In this document: positions 16,083 to 24,949 of the stretch, one piece after another
Position numbering within the stretch: position 1 is the stretch's first letter
How the letters are laid out: each line of letters begins with the position of its first letter
Assembly (NCBI RefSeq): GCF_002287075.1
Contig: NZ_NSKE01000006.1
Coordinates: 62,001 to 126,000, forward strand
Source: Fodinibius salipaludis
GTDB taxonomy: Bacteria > Bacteroidota > Rhodothermia > Balneolales > Balneolaceae
Length of the DNA: 64,000 nt
Direction of reading: 5' to 3'
Notes under the pieces: generated by a model
Told to the model about the DNA's origin: nothing
Databases searched by the model: none
The model's input: the letters and a program-made list of their open reading frames with translations, nothing else
Program-made: the position numbers and the translations under genes

Positions 16083-16155
16083 ACTTCGTATATGAATCTT
16101 AAATTCTTCATTTTTTGTTGGAAACGCCTAATCATTTACAATAAAGTATTACATC

Positions 16156-16611
16156 ATGTTTTTCCTAAAATCAGATGAACTTGGAAACCATCTACATTCT
16201 ATTATCCACAAGGACACCCAGCAGCACGAAACACATTTTGATTTAACGATAGATACAATCCACAAATTCACCAAGGCCGGTTCGCTGGACTTTGGTGGCA
16301 GTGAATTTGAAGCCGCGGAAAAGGAACTGATTAATCCCCAAAAGAGTCAGGGTGATGACTACGGATGGTGGAACCTACCGCAGGGACACTACCAAGCAAC
16401 GATGAATGAGACGGTTAAAGAAGCAGAAGATACCATAACATATATTAATCTACATCCCCATGCCCGTAAAGCGGGTATAATTGCCAATACCTCGATGATG
16501 CCAAACCAACATGACGGAAAGCAAATCACCCTTAACTTTTTTGCTCCCGATCCCGGCTGCAATATTAAAGAAAATGCGCGTTTTGCTGTCTTATATTTGT
16601 TGGCCAGCTAA
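16156..16611 (+). CDS. dUTPase/dCTP-deaminase-like beta-clip protein
   Basis: 151 residues. Segments such as WNLPQGHYQATMNETVKEAEDT, then INLHPHARKAGIIANTS and a late KENARFAVLYLL resemble the beta-clip core of dUTPases and dCTP deaminases (a basic/serine motif following a glycine-rich turn, then a hydrophobic end strand). The classical dUTPase motif 3 (YxGD) and the P-loop-like C-terminal arm are absent, so activity on nucleotides is uncertain. The ATG is at 16156, and the next gene follows after 40 bases, suggesting shared transcription. Confidence 0.45.
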   Translation: MFFLKSDELGNHLHSIIHKDTQQHETHFDLTIDTIHKFTKAGSLDFGGSEFEAAEKELINPQKSQGDDYGWWNLPQGHYQATMNETVKEAEDTITYINLHPHARKAGIIANTSMMPNQHDGKQITLNFFAPDPGCNIKENARFAVLYLLAS

Positions 16612-16653
16612 TATTTTAGGATACTAAGGCTAATTTTTTAACACCAATTATTG

Positions 16654-17634
16654 ATGGATACCATAACCTGGGGCATACTGAGTACCGCTAAAATAGGCGT
16701 TGATAAAGTTATCCCCGCCATACAGCAAGCTGACAACTGCATTGTGAAAGGAATTGCTTCCCGATCAAAGGAAAAAGCAGTAAAGACGGCACAAAAACTT
16801 ACTATTCCTGATGCATATGGTTCCTATAAAAAGCTATTGGCAGACTCCTCCGTCGACGCTATTTATAATCCCCTGCCAAACCATTTGCATGTGCCAAAAA
16901 CGTTAGAAGCCCTGGAAGCAGGCAAACATGTGCTTTGCGAGAAACCCATTGCCCTGAATACTCAGGAAGCTCGAAAATTGCTGACAAAGGCAAATGAGTA
17001 TCCAAAGCTAAAAGTGATGGAAGCCTTTATGTATCGCTTTCATCCACAGTGGAAAAAAGCCAAGGCGCTGGTAACTAATGGAACGATAGGCACGCTCAAG
17101 ACGGTGAACTCATTTTTCTCTTATTACAATGATGATCCCGATAATATCCGAAATAAACCAGACATAGGTGGGGGCGGACTCATGGATATCGGATGCTACT
17201 GTATCTCCCTTTCGCGATTTCTTTTTGATGAAGAACCAACAGATATAACGGGATATTGGAAAATAGATCCTGACTTTTATACAGATTATTTAGCATCCGG
17301 AACGCTCAGATTTAACTCCGGAACCGCCACCTTTACTTGTGCTACACAAACTGCACCTCATCAACAAGTAACCATTGTGGGAACAGACGGTAGAATAGTA
17401 ATGGAAATCCCCTTTAATGCCCCACCGGATCAAACAATAAGGATTTGGTTGTATAAGAATGGAAAAAAGGAAGAGATTACTTTTCCACCGGTAAATCAAT
17501 ATACTCTGCAGGCAAAAGCATTCTCGGATGCTGTTATAAAAGACGATCCCGTACCAACGCCACTTACCAATGCAGTTAACAATATGACTGCCATTGATGC
17601 TTTTAGAAAAAGTGCAAAGGCCATATCAGATTAG
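16654..17634 (+). CDS. Gfo/Idh/MocA family NAD(P)-dependent oxidoreductase
   Basis: 326 residues from the ATG at 16654 (a TTG codon directly before it would add one Met). The Rossmann start WGILSTAKIGVDKVIPAI, then GIASRSKEKA, the loop YNPLPNHLH, and the catalytic GKHVLCEKPIAL (Lys of EKP) are clear. EAFMYRFHPQW with GGGGLMDIGCYCI identifies the subgroup related to glucose-fructose oxidoreductase and dimeric dihydrodiol dehydrogenase. It is expected to be a cytoplasmic sugar or cyclitol dehydrogenase; the substrate is unknown. The TPR gene follows after 63 bases on the same strand. Confidence 0.92.
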   Translation: MDTITWGILSTAKIGVDKVIPAIQQADNCIVKGIASRSKEKAVKTAQKLTIPDAYGSYKKLLADSSVDAIYNPLPNHLHVPKTLEALEAGKHVLCEKPIALNTQEARKLLTKANEYPKLKVMEAFMYRFHPQWKKAKALVTNGTIGTLKTVNSFFSYYNDDPDNIRNKPDIGGGGLMDIGCYCISLSRFLFDEEPTDITGYWKIDPDFYTDYLASGTLRFNSGTATFTCATQTAPHQQVTIVGTDGRIVMEIPFNAPPDQTIRIWLYKNGKKEEITFPPVNQYTLQAKAFSDAVIKDDPVPTPLTNAVNNMTAIDAFRKSAKAISD

Positions 17635-17697
17635 ACTTTCAGAATCTGATAAAATTGCTATCTTCAAAAATTCAAAACGTGAATTTCCAAAGAATTT

Positions 17698-18252
17698 ATG
17701 GGTCAAAAGACAGAAAAAATATTACAACGCGCTAAAGAAAACTTAGATAAACAAAACCATGAACACGCTCTTCGCCTGTTTAATGAAGTTTTAAACAGAG
17801 AACCCGGTCATCCCCAGGCTCTACGAAATAAAGCCCTCATCAAAGTCATGAGTGGGAATAATGAAGAAGCGGAAAAGTTTCTTCTATTTGCAATAGATCA
17901 ACAGCCAGAGGACGACCAGCTTTATCAGCTGTTAGGAACACTGTATCACAATAGTGAAAAACCCCAGAAAGCACTTGCACAATTTAAAAAAGCTCTCGAT
18001 ATAAATGCTGATAACACAGTTGCCCAACAGGGAGCTGCCATGGTTTATGCCCACGTGTTGGGAGAACATGAGAAAGCTATTACTCACTTTACCAAAGCCC
18101 TTGAAAGCAGCCCGAAAAATGCAGAGCTCCTATTTAATCGGGGATGCAGTTACATAATATCCGAGCAAATGGGTAAAGCGGAGCAAGACTTACTAAAGGC
18201 GGCCGAATTTAATCATGAAAAAGCCAAAGAAATGGTAGAAAAATACTTCTGA
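17698..18252 (+). CDS. tetratricopeptide-repeat protein
   Basis: 184 residues with no signal peptide, made almost entirely of TPR units. The repeats begin at about residues 6, 40, 74, 108 and 142; the clearest are YHNSEKPQKALAQFKKALDI and LGEHEKAITHFTKALES. TPR arrays form scaffolds for protein-protein contact. No other domain is present, so the partner is unknown. It ends 5 bases before the stop of the converging fusion gene on the other strand, so their transcripts overlap tail to tail. Confidence 0.85.
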   Translation: MGQKTEKILQRAKENLDKQNHEHALRLFNEVLNREPGHPQALRNKALIKVMSGNNEEAEKFLLFAIDQQPEDDQLYQLLGTLYHNSEKPQKALAQFKKALDINADNTVAQQGAAMVYAHVLGEHEKAITHFTKALESSPKNAELLFNRGCSYIISEQMGKAEQDLLKAAEFNHEKAKEMVEKYF

Positions 18253-18257
18253 AGTTA

Positions 18258-20855
18258 TCACTCTTTTGTTTTTACTGTTTGATTAAACACCCGTTTAAGA
18301 AAGGAAAACAGTGACGATACTTCACTCCCATTACTTCTTACTTGATGTCCTATTTCAAAGGCGATTTTCCACTGTTCCATCAATATTTTCTGTCCGTCAA
18401 TAAAGGAATAGCCATCATCATAAATATTTATTGATTCAGAGGTTACGCCATTTACCTCAATAATTTTTAATTCTCTACCCTCTTTCAAGTTGTCGCAACT
18501 GGGAACTTTTATATCAAACCTTCCGAAGTAAAAGCCTTTTGCTGAATGGCAGATATTATTCATCCTTTTGGTTAAGGCTTTGGTAATAAGTTCTTTGCCT
18601 TCGAAGAAGATAGCACCCTGTGCATGTGTTCCTATTTCAACTAATGTTAATTGCTCTCCTTCGTCAGGTATCTCAAACAGACGATCCTCATTTCGCTTAA
18701 GATACTCTTTGCCCATATTCACGGTCTCATCGTCCGACAAAATTAACTCCTGTACTGTTTGCTGTCCGTCCCCAACGATTTGTGGCAACTTCTTTTTTGT
18801 GAGAGAGAAAATATCCCCTTGTTCATCTTGTGGCTTTTCATAATAGAAGATCCCTACTTCATTACCGTCTATAAACTCCTGTATGATGATATCCTCCGAA
18901 CATTCTGAAAGATAATCCTGTAAAATATATCGATCTTTTATAACGCTAACCCCCTTTCCTCTTTCCCCTACATCCGGCTTTAGTACGATGGGAAAGCTCA
19001 AATCATTTTCTTTCATAAACTGATCGGCACCATCAAGCATATTTTCAAACTCATCATCATAAGGAATCTTCTTATACAGGGCTACCGCTGATGAATTATC
19101 AAATAGATCCAGGATGGCACTTTTGGATTCTCCAATAAACCCGCCATCCGGAATAGCCGGATTTACGGCTGTAAATAATGTCAGGCAACGATATTTTATC
19201 CCTAAACAAATAATATAAAGCGTTACGGGCGTATAGATAACAATCGGCCACCAGTACTGCCAATGCGTTAATTTTCGATATCGGGATAGTAACAGTCGCC
19301 GACCTTTATAACTAAAGGCGGGAATAATTAACTTAACAAACATAATGATACCTATCACGGCCCCCAAAAATACCCATATCGCATAATCCTGGTAGAGTGT
19401 AAAATAGCGTAGCAACTCGTTTCCAAGAAGCTTAGAGATCCCTACAAGCATGGGGGTCCAAACAAGTCCAGCAAGAATAAAATAAAAGATAAACATCCAG
19501 AAACCGGCCCTTATTACCCCCGCGCTGAAATATGTTGGCATTCTGCTGCCCGGTAAAAACCGGGTTGCTATAATAATAGCCGGACCTTTAACTTTAAACC
19601 ACTGCGCACTTTTCTCGAGATCTTTTTCTGATATAATCCATTTGAAAGGCGCCCTCTTGATAGCGGGTCTTCCCAGTACTCTTCCCGCCAAATAAAGCCC
19701 TACATCACCAATAAGAATGCCGAGAAAACAAGCCAGTGTTGCCGGCCAAAATCCAATAAGACCCCGGGCTACTAACAATCCTGCTCCAATACATGTCAAG
19801 TCTTCACTAATCAGCGTACCCAGAATGATGATCAGCATAATAATCAGAAGCGAAACACCTTTAAACTTAGCGAAATCGACATTTGAAAACGACTTCTCGG
19901 CTTCTTTTATTCGTTCTTTGGAGGCATTATCTGCCGTTGTTGCCCTACCTTCTTCAACGTCAGTAATAAATGATATAATAGTCTGACTGACCGAATCGCT
20001 ATGGGTCTCCAGGAGATCGTGATCCGCATCATATAGCTGTAATTTGCTATGCGGTACAATGCGATAATGCTCCTGAGCGGCAGCCAGTGGTACCAAGGGA
20101 TCTTCCTTACCATGCAATATGATCATGGGCTTACCAAGCTCTTTTAGCTGGGATCTAAGCGGTCTCTGATCAGATTCGTAGTGCCTTTTCGCATAGGAAA
20201 CATCAATATCAATGGCATTAAAAAGACCAAAATGTGGAATCGTATTGTGTAGCAGCCATACTGCTCCCAACTGCATACCATGCACAGCATGATTTAAACG
20301 ATAGCTACCCAACAGTTCCAGCTCTTGCACTCCTACTGAGGCAATAAGTCCTATCGAAGCTATTTTTTCAGGATGGTCATGTGCCAAATGGATGGCACTG
20401 GGACCGCCCAATCCAAAACCAAACACATGAGCTCCGGAGATATCAAGCGAATCTAAAAACTGAAATGTATATATTGATGAGGTCTTGAATGAATAGCTGG
20501 GCAGATCATCATTCCCACTTCCGTAACCCGGCAAATGAGGTACTAAGATCCTCATTTCTGAGGACAAATCCGGTATTATCTCTTGAAATACCTCAGGACC
20601 TTCGGGACCACCGGGCAACAGTAATAAAATGGGAGGATTTTCTTCTGATCCGCTGTATATATCCTCATAACCAATGGTTATTTCTTTATCAGAAAGCGAC
20701 TGATCAGCTTTAACTACAGTTAATTGTACCGTCTTGTTGGGATCTTCCTGATCAGGTAGCGGATTCTGAAAAATACTTATAACAAGATGAGAAAGTGCCA
20801 GAGCAACAATATAAATAAGTACGTATCTTTTCCACCCTGTTATGTTCTTTATCAT
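18258..20855 (-). CDS. alpha/beta hydrolase - DedA/VTT - ATP-grasp triple-domain fusion
   Basis: 865 residues. Residues 10-28: membrane helix. About 45-305: alpha/beta hydrolase domain with oxyanion segment LLLLPGGPEGP, the acid in HGKEDPLVP and the His in DADHDLLETH, but the nucleophile elbow reads G146-F-G148-L-G150 instead of G-x-S-x-G, so the catalytic serine is missing. About 335-500: DedA/VTT domain (GILIGDVGLYLAGR, ATRFLPGSRMPTYFSAG), a family that includes lipid scramblases and flippases. Another helix at about 540-560 precedes an ATP-grasp ligase domain at about 590-835 (IVLKPDVGERGKGVSV, IIQEFIDGNE, IEVNGVTSES). The gene lies 17 bases behind the O-acyltransferase in an operon for acyl-amino-acid lipids. 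I infer a role in modifying and translocating that lipid; this is not established. Confidence 0.85.
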   Translation of the reverse strand: MIKNITGWKRYVLIYIVALALSHLVISIFQNPLPDQEDPNKTVQLTVVKADQSLSDKEITIGYEDIYSGSEENPPILLLLPGGPEGPEVFQEIIPDLSSEMRILVPHLPGYGSGNDDLPSYSFKTSSIYTFQFLDSLDISGAHVFGFGLGGPSAIHLAHDHPEKIASIGLIASVGVQELELLGSYRLNHAVHGMQLGAVWLLHNTIPHFGLFNAIDIDVSYAKRHYESDQRPLRSQLKELGKPMIILHGKEDPLVPLAAAQEHYRIVPHSKLQLYDADHDLLETHSDSVSQTIISFITDVEEGRATTADNASKERIKEAEKSFSNVDFAKFKGVSLLIIMLIIILGTLISEDLTCIGAGLLVARGLIGFWPATLACFLGILIGDVGLYLAGRVLGRPAIKRAPFKWIISEKDLEKSAQWFKVKGPAIIIATRFLPGSRMPTYFSAGVIRAGFWMFIFYFILAGLVWTPMLVGISKLLGNELLRYFTLYQDYAIWVFLGAVIGIIMFVKLIIPAFSYKGRRLLLSRYRKLTHWQYWWPIVIYTPVTLYIICLGIKYRCLTLFTAVNPAIPDGGFIGESKSAILDLFDNSSAVALYKKIPYDDEFENMLDGADQFMKENDLSFPIVLKPDVGERGKGVSVIKDRYILQDYLSECSEDIIIQEFIDGNEVGIFYYEKPQDEQGDIFSLTKKKLPQIVGDGQQTVQELILSDDETVNMGKEYLKRNEDRLFEIPDEGEQLTLVEIGTHAQGAIFFEGKELITKALTKRMNNICHSAKGFYFGRFDIKVPSCDNLKEGRELKIIEVNGVTSESINIYDDGYSFIDGQKILMEQWKIAFEIGHQVRSNGSEVSSLFSFLKRVFNQTVKTKE

Positions 20856-20872
20856 CTAATTAATCTCTGCCA

Positions 20873-21655
20873 TTAATTCTGTGAACCAACAATCGGAACA
20901 AACAATTGTGATACTTCTTTGTGTAACTGTTTTGAGAGTTCCTTTCTGTCATTATCTATAATCTCGCCACCAAATCTGACCCTAACATCAACCTGTTTTA
21001 TTTTCAGGAGCTCCCAAAAATGAGGAAAGAAATCCATGTCTCCCCACCAGCAAACGTGTGACCATGCCGGCCGTTTGGCATCCAACGAACGGTATGTAAT
21101 AGCCACACTACTCACCGGCATTTCTTTTTCCGCCGGATAGTTTAACAAAGAGGAATTAAAAGGTAAAATTCTTTCCCCTTTCGAACTTGTCCCCTCGGGA
21201 AATAAAATAATACCCTGTGAATCAGAGATTGACTCCGCAATGCGATTATTCATCCGATGAACATCACCCTGTAGCTTTCTATCAATAAAAAGAACGCCAA
21301 GGGTTTGGGTTCCCCATCCAAAAAACGGCCATGACGCTACTTCACTTTTCGCAATAAATGTCCCATCCAAAAAATACCAAAGCGGCACAACATCGATATA
21401 GCTTACATGATTGGATACCAGAAAAAAAGGAGGTTTCGGCGGTGATCCTTCAGAAGAAATTTTAAGCCCCAGTATGTTAGCTGTTAATGAGGCCCAAATA
21501 GTTATTATGTTATTTTTCCATTTGACAACCATTAATGGTTTTATAAAACGAAAAACCACATTGCCCGCAGCAACCAAAATTACCGTACAAAAAGAAACTA
21601 AAAAGAAAAATACGAGACGTATAAATGCCCTTACATGATCAATTATATTTTTCAT
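20873..21655 (-). CDS. lysophospholipid acyltransferase, OlsA/GlsA-like (PlsC family)
   Basis: 260 residues. An N-terminal membrane helix pair (about 10-35) precedes the acyltransferase core with HX4D in SNHVSYIDVVPLW (catalytic His and Asp) and FPEGTSS further on, the acceptor phosphate/lyso-lipid motif. PlsC-type enzymes transfer a fatty acyl chain from acyl-ACP to a hydroxyl group. It directly follows an OlsB-like N-acyltransferase with a two-base gap, the standard pair for ornithine lipids (OlsB then OlsA) or glycine lipids (GlsB then GlsA of Bacteroides), so its likely acceptor is the 3-hydroxyacyl-amino acid made by that enzyme. Confidence 0.85.
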   Translation of the reverse strand: MKNIIDHVRAFIRLVFFFLVSFCTVILVAAGNVVFRFIKPLMVVKWKNNIITIWASLTANILGLKISSEGSPPKPPFFLVSNHVSYIDVVPLWYFLDGTFIAKSEVASWPFFGWGTQTLGVLFIDRKLQGDVHRMNNRIAESISDSQGIILFPEGTSSKGERILPFNSSLLNYPAEKEMPVSSVAITYRSLDAKRPAWSHVCWWGDMDFFPHFWELLKIKQVDVRVRFGGEIIDNDRKELSKQLHKEVSQLFVPIVGSQN

Positions 21656-21657
21656 AT

Positions 21658-22419
21658 CTATCTGAAAAACAGTTTCCTTGAGCGCTCATCAAGGTTTTCA
21701 AGATCTACCAAGATTAAAAAATCAATCGTTTTAAAGGCCTTATCTAATGCTGGTTTAGATAAAGTTTTGGCTCCTAAATCGAGATAAAGATTAAATAGTT
21801 CAGGTAATGTTACATTTTTCCACGCTTCTGTATCCCTCTCAACAGCAGGACAGCAATAATCATCTCTCGCATCTATACTTAAGGAGCTGTGAAGGTGATC
21901 ATTCTCACGCAAATAATCCCATACCTCCCAACCTTCGGCGGGATCAGTACTTTTGATAGAACAGCATCCTAACAGGTAGCGCTGTCCGGTTATTTCCATA
22001 TACTTTGCTATCCCCCGCCACAACAAGTAAAGCACACGTCCGTTGCGGTGTTCTTTTTGGATACAAGCTCGGCCTACCTCCACCGCCTCATTTAGAATTT
22101 CCTTAGGTAGTGTAGACAAATCAAATTCATCAGATGTATATAGTCCATGCCTCTGAATTGCTTTTTGGTACGTCTGCAATCGATAGGTACCTATCACACA
22201 GTCTGTCTTACGATCTACAACGATAAGGTGGTTACACTGCAAATCGTACCGATCAACATCGAGATGGTGCTGATGGGATTCTTCCAATCCTTCACCAAGC
22301 TCCACATTAAATACGCGATATCGCAACGATTGGGCAGCCCGCAAGTCGGCTTCTGTCTTGGCAAAACCCAACTTATACTGATTAGTGGTAAGTAGTTGTC
22401 CGGTTAGTGCTCGTTCCAC
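21658..22419 (-). CDS. OlsB/GlsB-like acyl-ACP N-acyltransferase (GNAT superfamily)
   Basis: 253 residues. The Acetyltransf_5/OlsB family pattern is complete: LRAAQSLRYRVFNVELGE near the start, GTYRLQT at about 77, EVGRACIQKEHRNGRVLYLLWRGI at about 112-135 and YLLGCCSIKS after that. Family members attach a 3-hydroxyacyl chain from acyl-ACP to the amino group of ornithine (OlsB) or glycine/serine (GlsB in Bacteroidota). Given the likely phylum, glycine or a related amino acid is as probable as ornithine; the sequence alone does not tell. It is the first gene of a three-gene operon on the - strand. Confidence 0.85.
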   Translation of the reverse strand: MERALTGQLLTTNQYKLGFAKTEADLRAAQSLRYRVFNVELGEGLEESHQHHLDVDRYDLQCNHLIVVDRKTDCVIGTYRLQTYQKAIQRHGLYTSDEFDLSTLPKEILNEAVEVGRACIQKEHRNGRVLYLLWRGIAKYMEITGQRYLLGCCSIKSTDPAEGWEVWDYLRENDHLHSSLSIDARDDYCCPAVERDTEAWKNVTLPELFNLYLDLGAKTLSKPALDKAFKTIDFLILVDLENLDERSRKLFFR

Positions 22420-22538
22420 AGGATTAAAACATCTTTTATAATTAGCAAACCCTTAGAATAAGCAACAAAATAGAAAAAAGAATCAAAAACTTGTTATTTC
22501 TTTGTAATCAATAATACTCGGAAAGTAATAGCAAGATA

Positions 22539-22871
22539 TCAGTTTTTTTTAGCCATCCAGTCTTTTAGAGCAGACGTTACCAAAGCTGAGTAATACATAT
22601 CGTTGTTATCAGCCATTGATTTAACTTTATCAATTAAATCAATTTCCAAATAGTAGCTTACAATTTTCTTTTTGGTCTTTTCTTCGTTTTTGGATGTCGT
22701 ATTCTTGCCCCTGTCTTTCTCCTTTTCATCCCGATCTTGCTTTGTAGTTACAACAGCTGTATCTGTATCCTTTTTATTATCTGAAACCCCTCGATCAGGA
22801 ATAAATCCCATAGTACTTTTTTTTGATTTAAAGGCAATAGGACTACTTCCTAAACTCTTCTTCTTTGACAT
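22539..22871 (-). CDS. small ParA partner with RHH-like C-terminus
   Basis: 110 residues. The first 65 are basic, polar and low-complexity (KKKSLGSSPIAFKSKKS, then a Lys/Asp/Glu/Thr run); the last 45 (KKKIVSYYLEIDLIDKVKSM, then YYSALVTSALKDW) look like a short strand followed by two helices, the ribbon-helix-helix pattern. The gene starts 24 bases after the ParA gene. A disordered basic arm plus a small dimeric DNA-binding domain is what centromere-binding or cargo-adaptor partners of ParA ATPases usually look like (ParG, McdB-type analogues). Assignment is by context and shape, not by recognised family. Confidence 0.6.
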   Translation of the reverse strand: MSKKKSLGSSPIAFKSKKSTMGFIPDRGVSDNKKDTDTAVVTTKQDRDEKEKDRGKNTTSKNEEKTKKKIVSYYLEIDLIDKVKSMADNNDMYYSALVTSALKDWMAKKN

Positions 22872-22895
22872 AATAAGCTAATCCCTATTAATATT

Positions 22896-23660
22896 CTACG
22901 CGTGCTGCAACTGACCATTTCTTATTTCCTGAGCCAGCGCCTTGTAATCTTTTGCTCCATGGCTGTCAGGCGCATACTCAAAGATTGTTTTGTGATGACT
23001 CGGTGCCTCTGCCAACGCAACATTATCTCTAATGATCGTATCAAAAACTTTATCACCAAAGTAATCCTGAATATGATCCACCACTTCCTTATTCAGATTT
23101 TTCCGCCCGTCAAATAACGTGCAGATAATACCACTGATTTCTATATCAGGATTTAATCGTTCTTTAACAATCTGGATAACATCCATCAGCTTTGACAGAC
23201 CGTGCAGCGCCAAATATTCGGATTGCAGTACAATAAATATTTCCTTAACAGCTGTAAAGGCATTAAGCGTTAACAACCCCAAGTTGGGTGGACAATCAAT
23301 TAAGATATAATCGTAATCCTTTGATAAGCTGCTCAACGAATTTTTAAGCAACATCTCCCGAGCGGGCTCATTGGCAAACTCCATTTCAGCTCCTGAGAGG
23401 TCAATCGAAGAAGGCATTATATCAAATCCATTATGACTTATAACTGCCTCATCAGCCTGAATATCTCCTTTTAGCACCTCGTAGATGCTATTTTCTAAAC
23501 GATTGGAACTAAGCCGCAACGAATAGGTAAGGTTAGCCTGTGGATCCAAATCTACCAATAAAACCTTGAATCCCTCCTGGGCAAGTCCAGCCCCCACATT
23601 AATCGTTGAGGTCGTTTTTCCCACTCCTCCTTTCTGATTGGTAAAAGCTATTGTTTTCAT
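22896..23660 (-). CDS. ParA/MinD-family ATPase
   Basis: 254 residues from the ATG at 23660, which gives the standard start MKTIAFTNQKGGVGKTT; an upstream ATG at 23693 would add 11 residues without family match. The deviant Walker A KGGVGKTTS (both lysines), the LLVDLDPQANLT Walker A' region, IIDCPPNLGLLTLNA (Walker B) and a late FEYAPDSHGAKDY are all intact. ParA ATPases form ATP-dependent dimers on DNA and move plasmids, chromosomes or protein cargo. It has no classic ParB next to it, only the small RHH-like protein, so plasmid-type or cargo-positioning duty is more likely than chromosome partitioning. Confidence 0.92.
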   Translation of the reverse strand: MKTIAFTNQKGGVGKTTSTINVGAGLAQEGFKVLLVDLDPQANLTYSLRLSSNRLENSIYEVLKGDIQADEAVISHNGFDIMPSSIDLSGAEMEFANEPAREMLLKNSLSSLSKDYDYILIDCPPNLGLLTLNAFTAVKEIFIVLQSEYLALHGLSKLMDVIQIVKERLNPDIEISGIICTLFDGRKNLNKEVVDHIQDYFGDKVFDTIIRDNVALAEAPSHHKTIFEYAPDSHGAKDYKALAQEIRNGQLQHA

Positions 23661-23898
23661 ACGTACATACCGTTTGTTGATTCCCGAAATCAATTAATAA
23701 TTATTAATCAGGGTAAAACCCCTTTATTTAATAGAGAACTTCATGGAGGGTTTGTTACAGAAATATTAAATATTTTTAATATTATTTCTTGTATGCACTT
23801 TTAGTGCTTAGAGAGGATATTTAAAAGAAAAAAAACGGATAGGAATTTCTTTAATACTATTTTAAATCAGTATCAAAGAACAATCTGTTCGAGTGGAA

Positions 23899-24027
23899 TT
23901 ATAAATTTGGGAAGAAAAAGCCAATAATAAACTGGATGGCATAAATAAGTGCAACCAGCCCGGCAGCAAATAAAATAACGGCGATAGCTATTGTTTTACC
24001 TTCAGAATCTTTCTTTTTTGAAGCCAT
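23899..24027 (-). CDS. 42-residue single-pass membrane protein
   Basis: Reads MASKKKDSEGKTIAIAVILF and continues with a hydrophobic helix through residue about 38, ending PNL. A lysine-rich cytoplasmic head and one long helix are typical of small membrane subunits or regulators. The frame is open only between this ATG and stop. No family is recognised. It lies between the parA upstream region and a divergent membrane-protein gene. Confidence 0.45.
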   Translation of the reverse strand: MASKKKDSEGKTIAIAVILFAAGLVALIYAIQFIIGFFFPNL

Positions 24028-24154
24028 AATCTATATTTTTTTTACCGATTCTCTGATTACCTACTTTTATAGAAATCTATCAGACCAGATGTTGAGTTGC
24101 AAGTACAAATTAATATCTTATCTGTAATTTAACTGTTAACCACAAAATTGCCTA

Positions 24155-24646
24155 ATGGATAGATCCATAACTATTTCAGAGGAAAATCATGATTTCTGGA
24201 AAACGGGGGCCATCATATCGGCAGTGTTCTCTGTCATTACCTTTGCTGTATTTTGGAATATAGAAGACCCGTTTTGGATAAGTATTATGAGGTTAGGAGC
24301 ATTTATATTTTTTGCAATTACAATTCTATGCTACCTCCAAACTATGGACGGCCCTCTTGAAATAACACTGAATATCAATGACAAAAATGTTCTTGTATCG
24401 TATCAAAAAAAGGGTGAAAGGATTCACGAAGAAGAATTCAAAAAAGAAACCATCAAAGATATATTTCCTACCACAGCGGGAGTAAACTTTTTACTACTTA
24501 AACTTAAACCAACAATTAAAGCCTTTAAAGTCAGTTTTACCGACACTGATAAAGACTTATACCTTTTTGAATTTAGTGGACGCCCGCTTCTGTTCAGCAA
24601 GGAATCCCAAAAAAAAGTTCTTCAATTATTCAAGAACTCATTATAA
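24155..24646 (+). CDS. hypothetical membrane-anchored protein
   Basis: 163 residues. Two hydrophobic helices near the N-terminus (about 17-37 and 43-62) are followed by a soluble domain of about 100 residues of alternating beta-strand character (LEITLNINDKNVLVSYQKKG and AFKVSFTDTDKDLYLFEF), perhaps PH-like. The domain would face the cytoplasm if the short charged N-terminus is inside. The family is not recognised and it has no close neighbours on the same strand. Confidence 0.6.
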   Translation: MDRSITISEENHDFWKTGAIISAVFSVITFAVFWNIEDPFWISIMRLGAFIFFAITILCYLQTMDGPLEITLNINDKNVLVSYQKKGERIHEEEFKKETIKDIFPTTAGVNFLLLKLKPTIKAFKVSFTDTDKDLYLFEFSGRPLLFSKESQKKVLQLFKNSL

Positions 24647-24949
24647 GAGACCTCTCCGTACTTACAGTGCAAATATCGGGTACCCAGCCAGGTTTATGTT
24701 GCCCAGAAATTCACCGTTTGAACTCCCTAATTTATAATCATCTCTTTTCCCCTCTAATGATAGACTTTAAGATATCCCCTGAATACTAAATCTTATAACA
24801 TTTGACAACGGTTGAAGAAGTGCTCCCAAAGAAATTTATTAAATCATAAAGATCTTATCACCATAATGTTGTAAAATGATTTTTAATATTTGCAAAGGAT
24901 CATTTTTTGACCAACATTCAACCAAACTTTCAACTAAATAAATTAAAGG
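24647..24949. other. intergenic stretch without recognised feature
   Basis: About 300 AT-rich bases between two + strand genes. I see no ORF with coding character, no clear hairpin terminator and no repeat. It probably holds the promoter of the dipeptidase gene. Confidence 0.4.

Noticed and set aside
22539-22871. ParB for the adjacent ParA
   Set aside because: It lacks the ParB CTPase box (GERRxR) and the HTH and is far too short; it resembles an RHH partner instead.
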